Source: Pseudomonas karstica (GTDB lineage: Bacteria; Pseudomonadota; Gammaproteobacteria; Pseudomonadales; Pseudomonadaceae). From it: a stretch of DNA of 64,000 bases. The number at the start of each line of letters is the position of its first letter. Within the stretch, counting starts at the first letter, position 1. This document shows, one piece after another, positions 42,987-52,266 of this stretch. The position numbers were made by a program, and so were the translations under genes. The stretch is taken from contig NZ_WLYI01000032.1 of NCBI RefSeq assembly GCF_009707515.1, positions 22,706-86,705 on the forward strand. The letters run 5' to 3'. Below the pieces are notes generated by a model. The model was not told the origin of the DNA. It did no database searches and saw nothing but the letters and a program-made list of their open reading frames with translations.

Positions 42987-44816
42987 TTGAAGCGTTCCCT
43001 CCTTCTATTAATAAGTCTGGCCTTGAGCTTTTCTGCGAGCGCGACCATCACCGAAAGTCACGGTTATGCGCAATTCGGCATGCTCAAGTACCCGGCCAAA
43101 TTCACCCACTTCGATTGGGTAAACCCCGCAGCGCCCAAAGGCGGCACTTTGCGGGTCATGGCCTTTGGCACATTCGACACACTCAACCCTTATACCTTCA
43201 AGGGCACAAGCCCAGTCTCCACCGCCAATTTCCTGCAATACGGGGTCAATGAGCTCAACGAACCGTTGATGGTCGGCACCGGCCGGTATGCCCCTTCCGG
43301 CGATGAACCCACCTCCAGTTATGGCTTGATTGCCCAGTCGGTAGAGTACAGCGAAGACCGCAGCTGGGTGGTGTTCAACCTGCGCCCGGAAGCACGCTTC
43401 CACGATGGAATGCCGATTACCGCCTACGACGTGGCGTTTTCCTATCGCACATTGCTGACCGAAGGCCATCCGCAGTACCGCACCAATCTGCAGGAAGTGG
43501 CGCGAGTTGACGTGCTCAATCGTCATCGCATCCGTTTTGTGTTCAAACGCGCCGGCAACCCGTTGCTGATCCTGCGCCTGGGCGAATTACCAGTGCTGCC
43601 CCTGCACTATTGGACAAAACGCGACTTCAAGGCCACCACCTTCGAACCGCCCCTGGGCAGCGGGCCTTATCGCATCAGCAAGGTCGCGCCTGGCCGGCAA
43701 CTGGTGTTCGAGCGGGTCAAGGATTACTGGGGCAAGGACCTGGCGGTCAACCGGGGGTTCTACAATTACAACAAGGTCGAGGTGGAGTTCTACCGTGACA
43801 GTGACGTGGCCTTCGAAGCCTTTAAGGCCGGTGAGTTCGATATTTATATCGAGCATCAGGCGAAGAACTGGGCCAGTGGCTATAACTTCCCGGCGGTCAA
43901 TCGAGGTGAGGTGATCAAGGCGCAGATTGCCCACCAGATCCCGACCCAGAGCCAGGGCCTGTTCATGAACAGCCGGCGACCGGCCTTCAGCCAGGCCAAG
44001 GCCCGCGAAGCGCTGGGGTTGATGTTCGATTTCGAATGGACCAACCGCACTCTGTTCAGCGGCGCCTATAAACGTGCCCTGAGCTACTACCCCAATAGTG
44101 AGTTCTCTGCCAGCGGGGTGCCGGTAGGCCACGAATGGCTGATGCTCTCGCCTTACCGCGAGCAACTGCCGGCCAACCTCTTCACCCAGGCGTTCAGCCT
44201 GCCCCAGACCGAGGGCCGCGGCATTCCTCGTGAAACCATGCGCCGCGCCCTGAGCTTGTTGAATGACGCCGGCTGGAAGCTGTCCGGGCAGCGCTTGCTC
44301 AACAGCGACGGGCAACCGCTGCGCCTGGAGATCCTGCTGGTGAATCCGAACCTGGAACGGATCCTACAGCCGTATATAGAGAATCTGGCGAGCATTGGCG
44401 TTGATGCACGCTTGCGCACAGTTGACCGGGCACAGTACAAACAGCGCCTCGATCAATTCGACTTCGACATGATTCTGATGACCCTCAGCCAGACCCTGAG
44501 CCCGGGCCTTGAACAATGGCAGTACTTCCATTCCAGTCAAGCCAGTGTCAAAGGCAGCAAAAATTACGCGGGCATCGCCAACCCGGTGATCGACCATCTG
44601 CTTGAACAACTGCTGGCAGCACAAACCCGCGAAGAACAACTGGCCGCAGGCCGGGCCCTGGACCGGGTCCTGCTGTGGCAGCACTACAGTATTCCTAATT
44701 GGTACCTCAACTATCATCGCCTGGCGTACCGCAACCGGTTCGCCTTCGTCACCACGCCGCCTTACAGCCTGGGCCTGAGCGCATGGTGGCTGAAAGCTTC
44801 GGAGAAAGCCCAATGA
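42987..44816 (+). CDS. yejA: peptide ABC transporter substrate-binding protein (YejA-like, copy 1)
   Basis: 609-residue periplasmic binding protein of the SBP_bac_5 family. Signal peptide KRSLLLLISLALSFSASA precedes the mature domain; GGTLRVMAFGTFDTLNPYTFKG and WVVFNLRPEARFHDG are the family signatures. The start is TTG 42987. The closest described system is YejABEF, which imports oligopeptides and microcin-like compounds. The ATG of a second, similar binding protein overlaps its stop (ATGA), so the pair is cotranscribed. Confidence 0.9.
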   Translation: MKRSLLLLISLALSFSASATITESHGYAQFGMLKYPAKFTHFDWVNPAAPKGGTLRVMAFGTFDTLNPYTFKGTSPVSTANFLQYGVNELNEPLMVGTGRYAPSGDEPTSSYGLIAQSVEYSEDRSWVVFNLRPEARFHDGMPITAYDVAFSYRTLLTEGHPQYRTNLQEVARVDVLNRHRIRFVFKRAGNPLLILRLGELPVLPLHYWTKRDFKATTFEPPLGSGPYRISKVAPGRQLVFERVKDYWGKDLAVNRGFYNYNKVEVEFYRDSDVAFEAFKAGEFDIYIEHQAKNWASGYNFPAVNRGEVIKAQIAHQIPTQSQGLFMNSRRPAFSQAKAREALGLMFDFEWTNRTLFSGAYKRALSYYPNSEFSASGVPVGHEWLMLSPYREQLPANLFTQAFSLPQTEGRGIPRETMRRALSLLNDAGWKLSGQRLLNSDGQPLRLEILLVNPNLERILQPYIENLASIGVDARLRTVDRAQYKQRLDQFDFDMILMTLSQTLSPGLEQWQYFHSSQASVKGSKNYAGIANPVIDHLLEQLLAAQTREEQLAAGRALDRVLLWQHYSIPNWYLNYHRLAYRNRFAFVTTPPYSLGLSAWWLKASEKAQ

Positions 44817-46651
44817 TACCTTTGCGTACTGCGATCCTGGGTGGCCTGTTGTTTTGCGCTACGGCCAACGCCGCCCCGCAACATGCCCTGACTCTATATA
44901 ACGATCCCCCAAAGTATCCCGCCACCTTCAAGCACGCCGATTATGTCAATCCCGATGCCCCCAAGGGTGGGACGTTTCGCGAATCCAGCGTGACCGGTTT
45001 TGACAGTCTCAACCCGTTTATCAGCAAAGGTGTGCCGGCGGATAACATTGGGCTGATCTATGACACCCTCGCCACCCAAAGCCTGGACGAACCCTTCACC
45101 GAATATGGCCTGGTGGCCGGCAAGATCGAAAAAGCCCCGGACAATAGCTGGGTGCGCTTCTACCTGCGTCCCGAAGCCCGCTTCCACGATGGCCACCCGG
45201 TGCGCGCCGACGACGTGGTATTTACCTTCCAGACCCTGATCAAGCAAGGCACGCCGCTTTACCGCACCTACTACGCCGACGTTGATGAAGTGATAGCCGA
45301 GGACCCGCTGCGGGTGCTGTTCAAGTTCAAAGGCACCCATAACCGTGAGCTGCCGCTGATCCTCGGCCAACTGCCGGTGCTGCCCAAGCATTGGTGGGCC
45401 ACCCGCGACTTCAGCAAAGGCAACCTGGAAATGCCGCTGGGCAGCGGCCCCTATAAGGTGAGCGAGGTCAAGGCCGGACGTTCGGTGCGCTATGAACGAG
45501 TCAAGGACTACTGGGGCAAAGACCTGCCAATCAACAAAGGGCTGTATAACTTCGATTACCGGGTCACCGATTACTACCGCGACAGTACCGTCGCCCTGGA
45601 AGCCCTCAAGGCCGGGCAATTCGATTACTGGCTGGAAATCAGCGCAAAAAACTGGGCCAATGCCTACAACGTTCCCGCCGTGGCCGAAGGCCGGCTGATC
45701 AAGGAGCAGATTCCCAACGGCAACCCCACCGGCATGCAGGGCTTTGTGTTCAACATCCGCAAGCCGATGTTTCAGGATGTGCGGGTGCGCAAGGCCATCA
45801 GCCTGCTACTGGACTTTGAATGGACCAACAAGCAACTGTTCAACGGCGCCTATACCCGCAGCCGCAGCTATTTCGAAAACTCGGAAATGGCCGCCACCGG
45901 CCTGCCCAGCCCGGAAGAACTGGCGATTCTCGCCCCCCTTCGCGACAAGATCCCTGCCCAGGTTTTTACCGAAATCTTCGAGCCTGCCAAAACCGACGCA
46001 AGTGGCATGATTCGCAACCAGCGGCGAGAGGCCTATCAGTTGCTGCAGGAGGCCGGCTGGCACATCGTCGATGACAAGATGGTGGATGCCACCGGCAAAT
46101 CGGTGACCATTGAGTTCTTGCTGGCCCAGACCGAGTTCGAACGCATCCTGCTGCCTTTCAAGCGTAATCTGGCGGACTTGGGCATCGACCTGGTCATTCG
46201 CCGGGTCGACGTCTCGCAGTACGTCAATCGCATCCGTTCGCGGGACTTCGACATGGTGGTGGGCAACTTCCCGCAGTCCTCGTCCCCAGGTAACGAGCAA
46301 CGTGAATTCTGGAAATCCTCCAGTGCCGACAACCCCGGCAGCCGTAACTACATTGGCCTGAAAGACCCGGCCATCGACCAACTGGTCGAAGAGCTGATCG
46401 ACGCTGACTCACGCAAGAGCTTGATCGCCCATGCCAGGGCGCTGGACCGCGTATTGCAGTTCGGCTATTACGTCATCCCGAACTGGCACATCAAGACCTT
46501 CCGCGTAGCCTATTGGAATCATTTGGGTCACCCAAAAATCTCGCCGCTGTACGACGTCGGCACTGCCACCTGGTGGAGCAAACCCGATGCCCAGCCAGCC
46601 GTAACCCTGGACACCCATCAGGCAGCCGATCCGGTGAGCGGGGGTAATTGA
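44813..46651 (+). CDS. yejA: peptide ABC transporter substrate-binding protein (YejA-like, copy 2)
   Basis: 612-residue SBP_bac_5 family protein with signal peptide (IPLRTAILGGLLFCATANA) and the same layout as copy 1: PKGGTFRESSVTGFDSLNPF, WVRFYLRPEARFHDGHPV, and GNFPQSSSPGNEQ near the C-terminus. Clearly a paralogue of copy 1, from a tandem duplication now well diverged. Overlapping start/stop with copy 1 and only 1 bp to the permease gene show it is in the same operon. Two binding proteins on one permease should broaden the range of peptides taken up. Confidence 0.92.
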   Translation: MIPLRTAILGGLLFCATANAAPQHALTLYNDPPKYPATFKHADYVNPDAPKGGTFRESSVTGFDSLNPFISKGVPADNIGLIYDTLATQSLDEPFTEYGLVAGKIEKAPDNSWVRFYLRPEARFHDGHPVRADDVVFTFQTLIKQGTPLYRTYYADVDEVIAEDPLRVLFKFKGTHNRELPLILGQLPVLPKHWWATRDFSKGNLEMPLGSGPYKVSEVKAGRSVRYERVKDYWGKDLPINKGLYNFDYRVTDYYRDSTVALEALKAGQFDYWLEISAKNWANAYNVPAVAEGRLIKEQIPNGNPTGMQGFVFNIRKPMFQDVRVRKAISLLLDFEWTNKQLFNGAYTRSRSYFENSEMAATGLPSPEELAILAPLRDKIPAQVFTEIFEPAKTDASGMIRNQRREAYQLLQEAGWHIVDDKMVDATGKSVTIEFLLAQTEFERILLPFKRNLADLGIDLVIRRVDVSQYVNRIRSRDFDMVVGNFPQSSSPGNEQREFWKSSSADNPGSRNYIGLKDPAIDQLVEELIDADSRKSLIAHARALDRVLQFGYYVIPNWHIKTFRVAYWNHLGHPKISPLYDVGTATWWSKPDAQPAVTLDTHQAADPVSGGN

Positions 46652-46652
46652 G

Positions 46653-47726
46653 ATGCTGGCCTATATCTTTCGCAGATTGCTGCTGATTATCCCGACCCTG
46701 TTCGGCATCTTGCTGATCAATTTCGTGATCATCCAGGCCGCCCCTGGCGGCCCGGTAGAACAGATGATCGCCAAGCTCGAAGGCTTTGAAGGCGCTACCA
46801 GCCGCATTGCCGGCGGCGGCGCCGAAGTCTCGGTGGCCGGGTCCAGCTACCGGGGCGCCCAGGGCCTGGACCCGGCGCTGATCAAGGAAATCGAGAAAAT
46901 GTACGGCTTCGACAAATCGGCGCCGGAACGCTTGTGGATCATGATCAAGAATTACGCCCGGCTGGACTTTGGTGACAGTTTCTTCCGCGACGCCAAGGTG
47001 ATCGACCTGATCAAGGAAAAGATGCCGGTGTCCATCTCCCTCGGGTTGTGGAGCACCCTGATCATGTACCTGGTGTCGATCCCGCTGGGGATCGCCAAGG
47101 CCACCCGCCATGGCAGCCACTTCGACGTCTGGACCAGTTCGGCAATCATCGTCGGCTACGCGATTCCAGCGTTTCTCTTCGCTATCCTGTTGATCGTGGT
47201 GTTTGCCGGTGGCAGTTACCTCGACTGGTTCCCCCTGCGCGGATTGACCTCCAACAACTTTGACGAATTGAGCTGGGGCGGCAAGGTCCTCGACTATTTC
47301 TGGCACCTGGCCCTGCCCGTCACCGCTCTGGTGATCGGCAACTTCGCGACCATGACGTTATTGACCAAAAACAGCTTCCTCGACGAGATCAACAAGCAAT
47401 ACGTGGTCACCGCAAAGGCCAAGGGCCTGACCAACCACCGAGTGCTCTACGGCCACGTGTTTCGCAACGCCATGCTGCTGGTGATCGCCGGTTTCCCCTC
47501 GGCGTTCATCGGCATTTTCTTTACCGGCTCCTTGCTGGTGGAAGTGATCTTTTCCCTTGATGGCCTGGGCCTGATGAGTTTTGAAGCGGCGATCAACCGC
47601 GACTACCCGGTGGTATTCGGCACGCTGTTCATCTTCACCTTGCTAGGGTTGGTGGTGAAGCTGATCGGCGATCTCACCTACACCCTGGTGGACCCACGCA
47701 TCGACTTCGAAAGCCGGGAGCATTGA
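46653..47726 (+). CDS. yejB: peptide ABC transporter permease (YejB-like)
   Basis: 357-residue DppB/OppB-type inner-membrane permease with six transmembrane helices. The N-terminal YIFRRLLLIIPTLFGILLINF and GGPVEQ motif are characteristic, there is a large periplasmic loop at about residues 30-130, and the EAA motif YVVTAKAKGLTNHRVLYGHVF (split across about 250-270) docks the ATPase. Family length is about 360. Stop precedes the yejE start by 1 bp. Confidence 0.94.
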   Translation: MLAYIFRRLLLIIPTLFGILLINFVIIQAAPGGPVEQMIAKLEGFEGATSRIAGGGAEVSVAGSSYRGAQGLDPALIKEIEKMYGFDKSAPERLWIMIKNYARLDFGDSFFRDAKVIDLIKEKMPVSISLGLWSTLIMYLVSIPLGIAKATRHGSHFDVWTSSAIIVGYAIPAFLFAILLIVVFAGGSYLDWFPLRGLTSNNFDELSWGGKVLDYFWHLALPVTALVIGNFATMTLLTKNSFLDEINKQYVVTAKAKGLTNHRVLYGHVFRNAMLLVIAGFPSAFIGIFFTGSLLVEVIFSLDGLGLMSFEAAINRDYPVVFGTLFIFTLLGLVVKLIGDLTYTLVDPRIDFESREH

Positions 47727-47727
47727 G

Positions 47728-48747
47728 ATGAATCTATCCCCGCTCAATCGTCGACGCTTCGAGCATTTCAAGGCCAACAAACGCGGTTGGTGGTCGCTAT
47801 GGCTGTTTTTGGTGCTGTTTGGCCTGAGCCTTGGCGCCGAACTGATCGCCAACGATAAACCGCTGGCCGTGCATTACGACGGCGATTGGTATTTCCCGGC
47901 ACTCAAGCGTTACCCGGAAACCACCTTCGGCGGCGAGTTCCCCCTGGAAGCCAACTACAAGAGCCCGTATATCCGCGAACTGCTCAAGGCCAAGGATGCC
48001 TGGACCCTGTGGGCGCCGATCCCGTACAGCTACCAGAGCATCAATTACGACTTGAAAGTACCGGCCCCTGCCCCGCCCTCCAGCGATAACCTGCTGGGTA
48101 CCGACGACCAGGGCCGTGACGTGCTCGCGCGGGTGATCTATGGCTTTCGGGTCTCGGTGCTGTTTGCCCTGACCCTGACCGTGCTCAGCTCGATCATCGG
48201 CGTGACGGCCGGCGCCCTGCAGGGTTTCTACGGTGGTTGGGTCGACCTGGCCGGGCAGCGGTTCCTGGAAATCTGGTCGGGTTTGCCGGTGCTGTACCTG
48301 CTGATCATTCTCGCCAGCTTTGTGCAGCCCAATTTCTGGTGGCTGCTGGGGATCATGCTGCTGTTTTCCTGGATGAGCCTGGTGGACGTAGTGCGCGCCG
48401 AATTCCTGCGCGGACGCAACCTGGAATATGTGCGCGCAGCCAGGGCTTTAGGGATGCAGAACGGTGCGATCATGTTCCGCCATATCCTGCCCAATGCCAT
48501 GGTCTCGACCATGACGTTCATGCCATTCATCCTGACCGGGGCTATCGGCACCCTGACCGCCCTGGACTTTCTCGGTTTTGGCCTGCCGGCCGGCTCGCCG
48601 TCCCTGGGAGAGCTGGTGGCCCAGGGCAAATCCAACCTGCAGGCGCCATGGCTGGGCATGAGCGCCTTTGCGGTGCTGGCCATCATGCTGAGCTTGCTGG
48701 TGTTTATCGGCGAGTCCGCTCGCGATGCCTTCGACCCGAGGAAATGA
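47728..48747 (+). CDS. yejE: peptide ABC transporter permease (YejE-like)
   Basis: 339-residue OppC/DppC-type permease. The N-terminal soluble/periplasmic region with YPETTFGGEFPLEANYKSP is a YejE hallmark (longer than DppC), followed by GTDDQGRDVLARVIYGFRVS and the EAA loop EYVRAARALGMQNGAIMFRH. Adjoins yejB by 1 bp and yejF by 1 bp. Works as heterodimer with YejB. Confidence 0.94.
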   Translation: MNLSPLNRRRFEHFKANKRGWWSLWLFLVLFGLSLGAELIANDKPLAVHYDGDWYFPALKRYPETTFGGEFPLEANYKSPYIRELLKAKDAWTLWAPIPYSYQSINYDLKVPAPAPPSSDNLLGTDDQGRDVLARVIYGFRVSVLFALTLTVLSSIIGVTAGALQGFYGGWVDLAGQRFLEIWSGLPVLYLLIILASFVQPNFWWLLGIMLLFSWMSLVDVVRAEFLRGRNLEYVRAARALGMQNGAIMFRHILPNAMVSTMTFMPFILTGAIGTLTALDFLGFGLPAGSPSLGELVAQGKSNLQAPWLGMSAFAVLAIMLSLLVFIGESARDAFDPRK

Positions 48748-48748
48748 G

Positions 48749-50365
48749 ATGAATCAGGACAATCTGATCGAAGTCCGCGACCTCTGCGTCGAGTTCGCCA
48801 CTGGCAGCAGCCACCAGCGGGTGGTGGAAAGCGTCAGCTTTGATATCAAGCGCGGCGAAACCCTGGCCCTGGTGGGCGAAAGCGGTTCCGGTAAGTCGGT
48901 GACCGCCCACTCGATCCTGCGCCTGCTGCCTTACCCACTGGCGCGGCATCCTTCGGGAACGATCCAGTACGCCGGGCAGGATTTGCTGACCCTGAAAGAG
49001 AAAACCATCCGGCATATTCGTGGCAACCGCATTGCGATGATTTTCCAGGAACCCATGACCTCGTTGAACCCCCTGCATTCGATCGAGAAGCAGATTAACG
49101 AAGTGCTTGGCCTGCACAAGGGGCTGACAGGCAAGGTTGCCACGCGGCGTACCCTGGAGTTGCTGGAACTGGTAGGCATCCCTGAACCACACAAGCGCCT
49201 CAAGGCCCTGCCCCACGAGCTATCTGGCGGCCAGCGTCAGCGGGTGATGATCGCCATGGCCCTGGCCAACGAGCCGGAGTTGTTGATCGCCGACGAGCCG
49301 ACCACCGCGCTCGACGTGACCGTGCAACTAAAAATCCTGGAATTGCTCAAGGAGTTACAGGCGCGGCTGGGCATGGCCCTGCTGCTGATCAGCCACGATT
49401 TGAACCTGGTGCGACGCATCGCCCATCGGGTATGCGTGATGCAGCGCGGCTGCATTGTCGAGCAGGCGGATTGCGAAACACTGTTCCAGTCGCCCCAGCA
49501 TCCCTACACCCAGGAGTTACTGGCCGCCGAGCCCAGTGGATTGCCGGCCATCAATGTCATTGGCCCGCCACTGCTGGAAGTCGATGACCTGAAAGTCTGG
49601 TTTCCGATCAAGAAAGGCTTTCTGCGCAACACCGTCGATTACGTCAAGGCGGTGGACGGTATCAACTTCAGCCTGCCCCAGGGCCAGACCCTGGGCATCG
49701 TCGGTGAAAGCGGTTCCGGCAAGTCCACATTGGGCTTGGCGATCCTGCGGCTGATCGGCAGCCAGGGCGGAATTCGTTTCGAAGGCCAGCAACTGGACCG
49801 CCTGAGCCAGCAACAGGTACGCCCCCTGCGACGGGAAATGCAAGTGGTGTTCCAAGACCCGTTCGGCAGTTTGAGCCCGCGCATGTGCGTCAGCGAAATC
49901 GTCGGCGAGGGCCTGCGCATCCACAAAATGGGCACCCCGGCTGAACAGGAAGATGCAATTATCGCCGCCCTCGACGAAGTCGGCCTGGACCCGCAGACCC
50001 GCCATCGCTACCCCCATGAATTTTCCGGAGGCCAGCGGCAACGCATCGCTATCGCCCGGGCCCTGGTACTCAAGCCACGGTTGATCCTGCTGGATGAACC
50101 CACCTCGGCCCTGGACCGCACGGTCCAGCGCCAGGTAGTAGAGTTGCTGCGCAACCTGCAGGCCAAATACAACCTGACCTACCTGTTCATCAGCCATGAC
50201 CTGGCGGTGGTCAAGGCGCTGAGTCACCAGTTGATGGTGGTCAAGCATGGCCAGGTGGTGGAGCAAGGGGATGCCCGGACAATCTTTGCCGATCCCCGGC
50301 ATGCCTATACCCGGCAGTTGTTGGAGGCGGCATTTTTGGTGCCCAGCACCCAACCCGCCGGATGA
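48749..50365 (+). CDS. yejF: peptide ABC transporter ATP-binding protein (YejF-like, two ATPase domains)
   Basis: 538-residue fused double ATPase. Domain 1 (about 1-260) has Walker A GESGSGKSVTAHS, signature LSGGQRQRV and Walker B LLIADEPTTALD; domain 2 (about 275-538) has GESGSGKSTLGLA, FSGGQRQRI and LILLDEPTSALD. Each is followed by an oligopeptide-type C-terminal tail. Start ATG 48749 (MNQDNLIEVRDLC). Its stop codon sits inside a 28 bp palindrome at 50364. Confidence 0.95.
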   Translation: MNQDNLIEVRDLCVEFATGSSHQRVVESVSFDIKRGETLALVGESGSGKSVTAHSILRLLPYPLARHPSGTIQYAGQDLLTLKEKTIRHIRGNRIAMIFQEPMTSLNPLHSIEKQINEVLGLHKGLTGKVATRRTLELLELVGIPEPHKRLKALPHELSGGQRQRVMIAMALANEPELLIADEPTTALDVTVQLKILELLKELQARLGMALLLISHDLNLVRRIAHRVCVMQRGCIVEQADCETLFQSPQHPYTQELLAAEPSGLPAINVIGPPLLEVDDLKVWFPIKKGFLRNTVDYVKAVDGINFSLPQGQTLGIVGESGSGKSTLGLAILRLIGSQGGIRFEGQQLDRLSQQQVRPLRREMQVVFQDPFGSLSPRMCVSEIVGEGLRIHKMGTPAEQEDAIIAALDEVGLDPQTRHRYPHEFSGGQRQRIAIARALVLKPRLILLDEPTSALDRTVQRQVVELLRNLQAKYNLTYLFISHDLAVVKALSHQLMVVKHGQVVEQGDARTIFADPRHAYTRQLLEAAFLVPSTQPAG

Positions 50366-50391
50366 TCGTTCCCACGCGCGTGGGAACGATC
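50364..50391. repeat. 28 bp perfect palindrome at yejF stop
   Basis: GATCGTTCCCACGC followed at once by its exact reverse complement, overlapping the last base pair of the yejF stop codon. It belongs to the same family as 10186-10292 and 17946-17968. May act as a transcription end or message-stabilising hairpin. The rest of the gap to the sigma factor (50392-50682) has no credible gene. Confidence 0.8.
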
Positions 50392-50590
50392 ACGGTCATT
50401 TCAGATTTTAGAAGCCGGTTGAAGCCGACAGCTCACGCCTGGCATCCATCTTTTGCTGAGCATAAGCCAGCTGGGCTTACGCCACCTACAGCGTGTCAGT
50501 ACCCAGTGCCAACAAAATTGCGCGCGCTTATCAATTTGGCGACGGCCTGGATTACCGAAAACCACGGGCCCTGAGGGCTCGCCCCCAAAA

Positions 50591-50609
50591 GCAAACCAAT
50601 ATCATTTGC
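50591..50609. promoter_or_regulatory. weak candidate Fur box before the sigma factor gene
   Basis: GCAAACCAATATCATTTGC matches the 19 bp Fur consensus at 11 positions, including the ATCATT half-site, about 75 bp upstream of the fecI-like start. Consistent with iron repression of this cassette; not a strong match. Confidence 0.35.
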
Positions 50610-50682
50610 GCCGCATCCATCCCTTTGCTTTAATCGCGACCAATTCCTATTTACGCCAAGGCCTCTGCGCCGGATAAATATT

Positions 50683-51204
50683 GTGTCGACTTCACCAACC
50701 TTGTTCAGCCACCTCTACGGCACTCACCATTCCTGGCTGCTCAGGCTGTTGCATCGGCGGCTGAACAACGGCTGGGATGCTGCCGACTTGGCCCACGATA
50801 CGTTTATTCGAGTGCTCAAACGCCCACCGCAGACGGCCGACGAAGTACACGAGCGCTCCTATCTGGCAACCATCGCCCGCGGCCTGTGCATCGACCATTG
50901 GCGCCGCCGGCAATTGGAACAAGCCTGGCTGCAAACTCTGGCCGCACGACCCGAAGCCTTACAGCCGTCGCCGGAACAACGGGCAATCATTGTCGAGACC
51001 CTGTACGAAGTGGACGCCATGCTGGCGCGCCTGCCCAACAAGGTCAGAGAGGCATTCCTGCTGGCACAGCTACACGGTATGCCCTACAAGCAGATCGCGG
51101 CACAGCTTGAGGTGTGTGAGCGCATGGTGAAAAAATACCTGGCCCAGGCCTTGTTGCACTGCGCTGTGCTGGAAGCAGAGCTTGATGGGTTGCTGGTGGA
51201 ATGA
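50683..51204 (+). CDS. FecI-type ECF sigma factor
   Basis: 173-residue extracytoplasmic-function sigma factor of the iron-starvation group. Region 2 covers about residues 15-85 (DAADLAHDTFIRVLK, RSYLATIARGLCIDHWRRR) and region 4 about 115-165 (LPNKVREAFLLAQLHGMPYKQIAAQLEVCERMVKKYLAQAL). The start is GTG 50683. It overlaps the anti-sigma gene by 4 nt and a TonB receptor with a signalling domain lies downstream, the usual FecI-FecR-receptor cassette. Confidence 0.93.
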   Translation: MSTSPTLFSHLYGTHHSWLLRLLHRRLNNGWDAADLAHDTFIRVLKRPPQTADEVHERSYLATIARGLCIDHWRRRQLEQAWLQTLAARPEALQPSPEQRAIIVETLYEVDAMLARLPNKVREAFLLAQLHGMPYKQIAAQLEVCERMVKKYLAQALLHCAVLEAELDGLLVE

Positions 51205-52169
51205 ACAACGCCGGCAAGCTCAGTCATGCCAGCCTGCAACAGGCCGCCCAATGGTACGTCCGCCTACAGGATCAGCAACTCTGCGCCCAGGAACAACAAC
51301 ACTGGCAAACCTGGCTGGGGCAAAACCCCGAGCATCGGGCTGCCTGGTGTTATGTGGAGCGCGTCAGCCAGCGCTTTGCGCTACTGGTAGAAGAGTCTCA
51401 TAGTGCCAGCCGTGCCTTGCGCAGCTCCCGACGCCAGACCCTCAAGACCTTGCTGGTAGTGTGTTCCGGTACCGCATTGGCCTGGGGGGCGTGGCGTAAT
51501 ACAGCCCTGCCACGGCTGGTGGGCGGCTGGAGCGCCGACTACGCCACAGCCAGCGGCGAAACCCGCGAAGCCCTGCTGGCCGATGGCAGTCATCTGTGGC
51601 TCAACACCTTGAGCGCTGTGGATGTGCGCTTCAACAGCCATCAACGCCTACTGTATCTGCGCTTCGGCGAGGCGCTGATCGAGACAGCCAAGGAAGAAGG
51701 CCGGCCGTTTCTCGTGGAGACGCAACAGGGTCGGATGCGCGCACTGGGTACCCGCTTCAGTGCCTTGCAAGACGGCGACACCACAATGCTCAATGTATTT
51801 GAAGGCCGGGTCGAGGTGTGTACCGCCGCCAACCAACAAGTAAGGATCATCGAAGCCGGCCAGCAAGTGACGTTCACTGCCGAGACTTTCCACCATGCAG
51901 CACCCGCCTCGGTCAACCACCAGGCCTGGAGCCGTGGCGTGCTGCTGGCCGACAACCTCCCCTTGGGCAAGCTGATTGCCGAGCTCAATCGCTACCGTCC
52001 AGGCCACCTGGGGTGTGATCCGGCTGTGGCGCAACTGCCGGTTATGGGCTCGTTCCCTCTCCTGGATAGTGATCGCGCCTTGCACCTGCTGGAGGCCGCC
52101 CTGCCCGTCAGCGTGGAAAAGCTCATGCCGTGGTGGGTCATCGTCGGGCCAAAAAAACCATCGGCCTGA
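51201..52169 (+). CDS. FecR-type anti-sigma regulator
   Basis: 322-residue inner-membrane sensor: N-terminal DUF4880 segment (about 10-55, QWYVRLQDQQLCAQEQQHWQ), a single transmembrane helix near residues 75-95 (LLVVCSGTALAWGAW), and a periplasmic FecR domain (about 110-240) with TASGETREALLADGSHLWLNT. It should pass the substrate signal from the receptor signalling domain to the FecI-like sigma factor. ATG overlaps the sigma stop (ATGA). Receptor start is 97 bp downstream. Confidence 0.93.
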   Translation: MNNAGKLSHASLQQAAQWYVRLQDQQLCAQEQQHWQTWLGQNPEHRAAWCYVERVSQRFALLVEESHSASRALRSSRRQTLKTLLVVCSGTALAWGAWRNTALPRLVGGWSADYATASGETREALLADGSHLWLNTLSAVDVRFNSHQRLLYLRFGEALIETAKEEGRPFLVETQQGRMRALGTRFSALQDGDTTMLNVFEGRVEVCTAANQQVRIIEAGQQVTFTAETFHHAAPASVNHQAWSRGVLLADNLPLGKLIAELNRYRPGHLGCDPAVAQLPVMGSFPLLDSDRALHLLEAALPVSVEKLMPWWVIVGPKKPSA

Positions 52170-52266
52170 AAAAATTCATTCGCCAGTTCCCTTTTCAACA
52201 GTTCGTTCGGTTAACCCAGCAGACGCTCTCATATTCGCCGACCGACTTGATCCAAAGGAAACTTCC

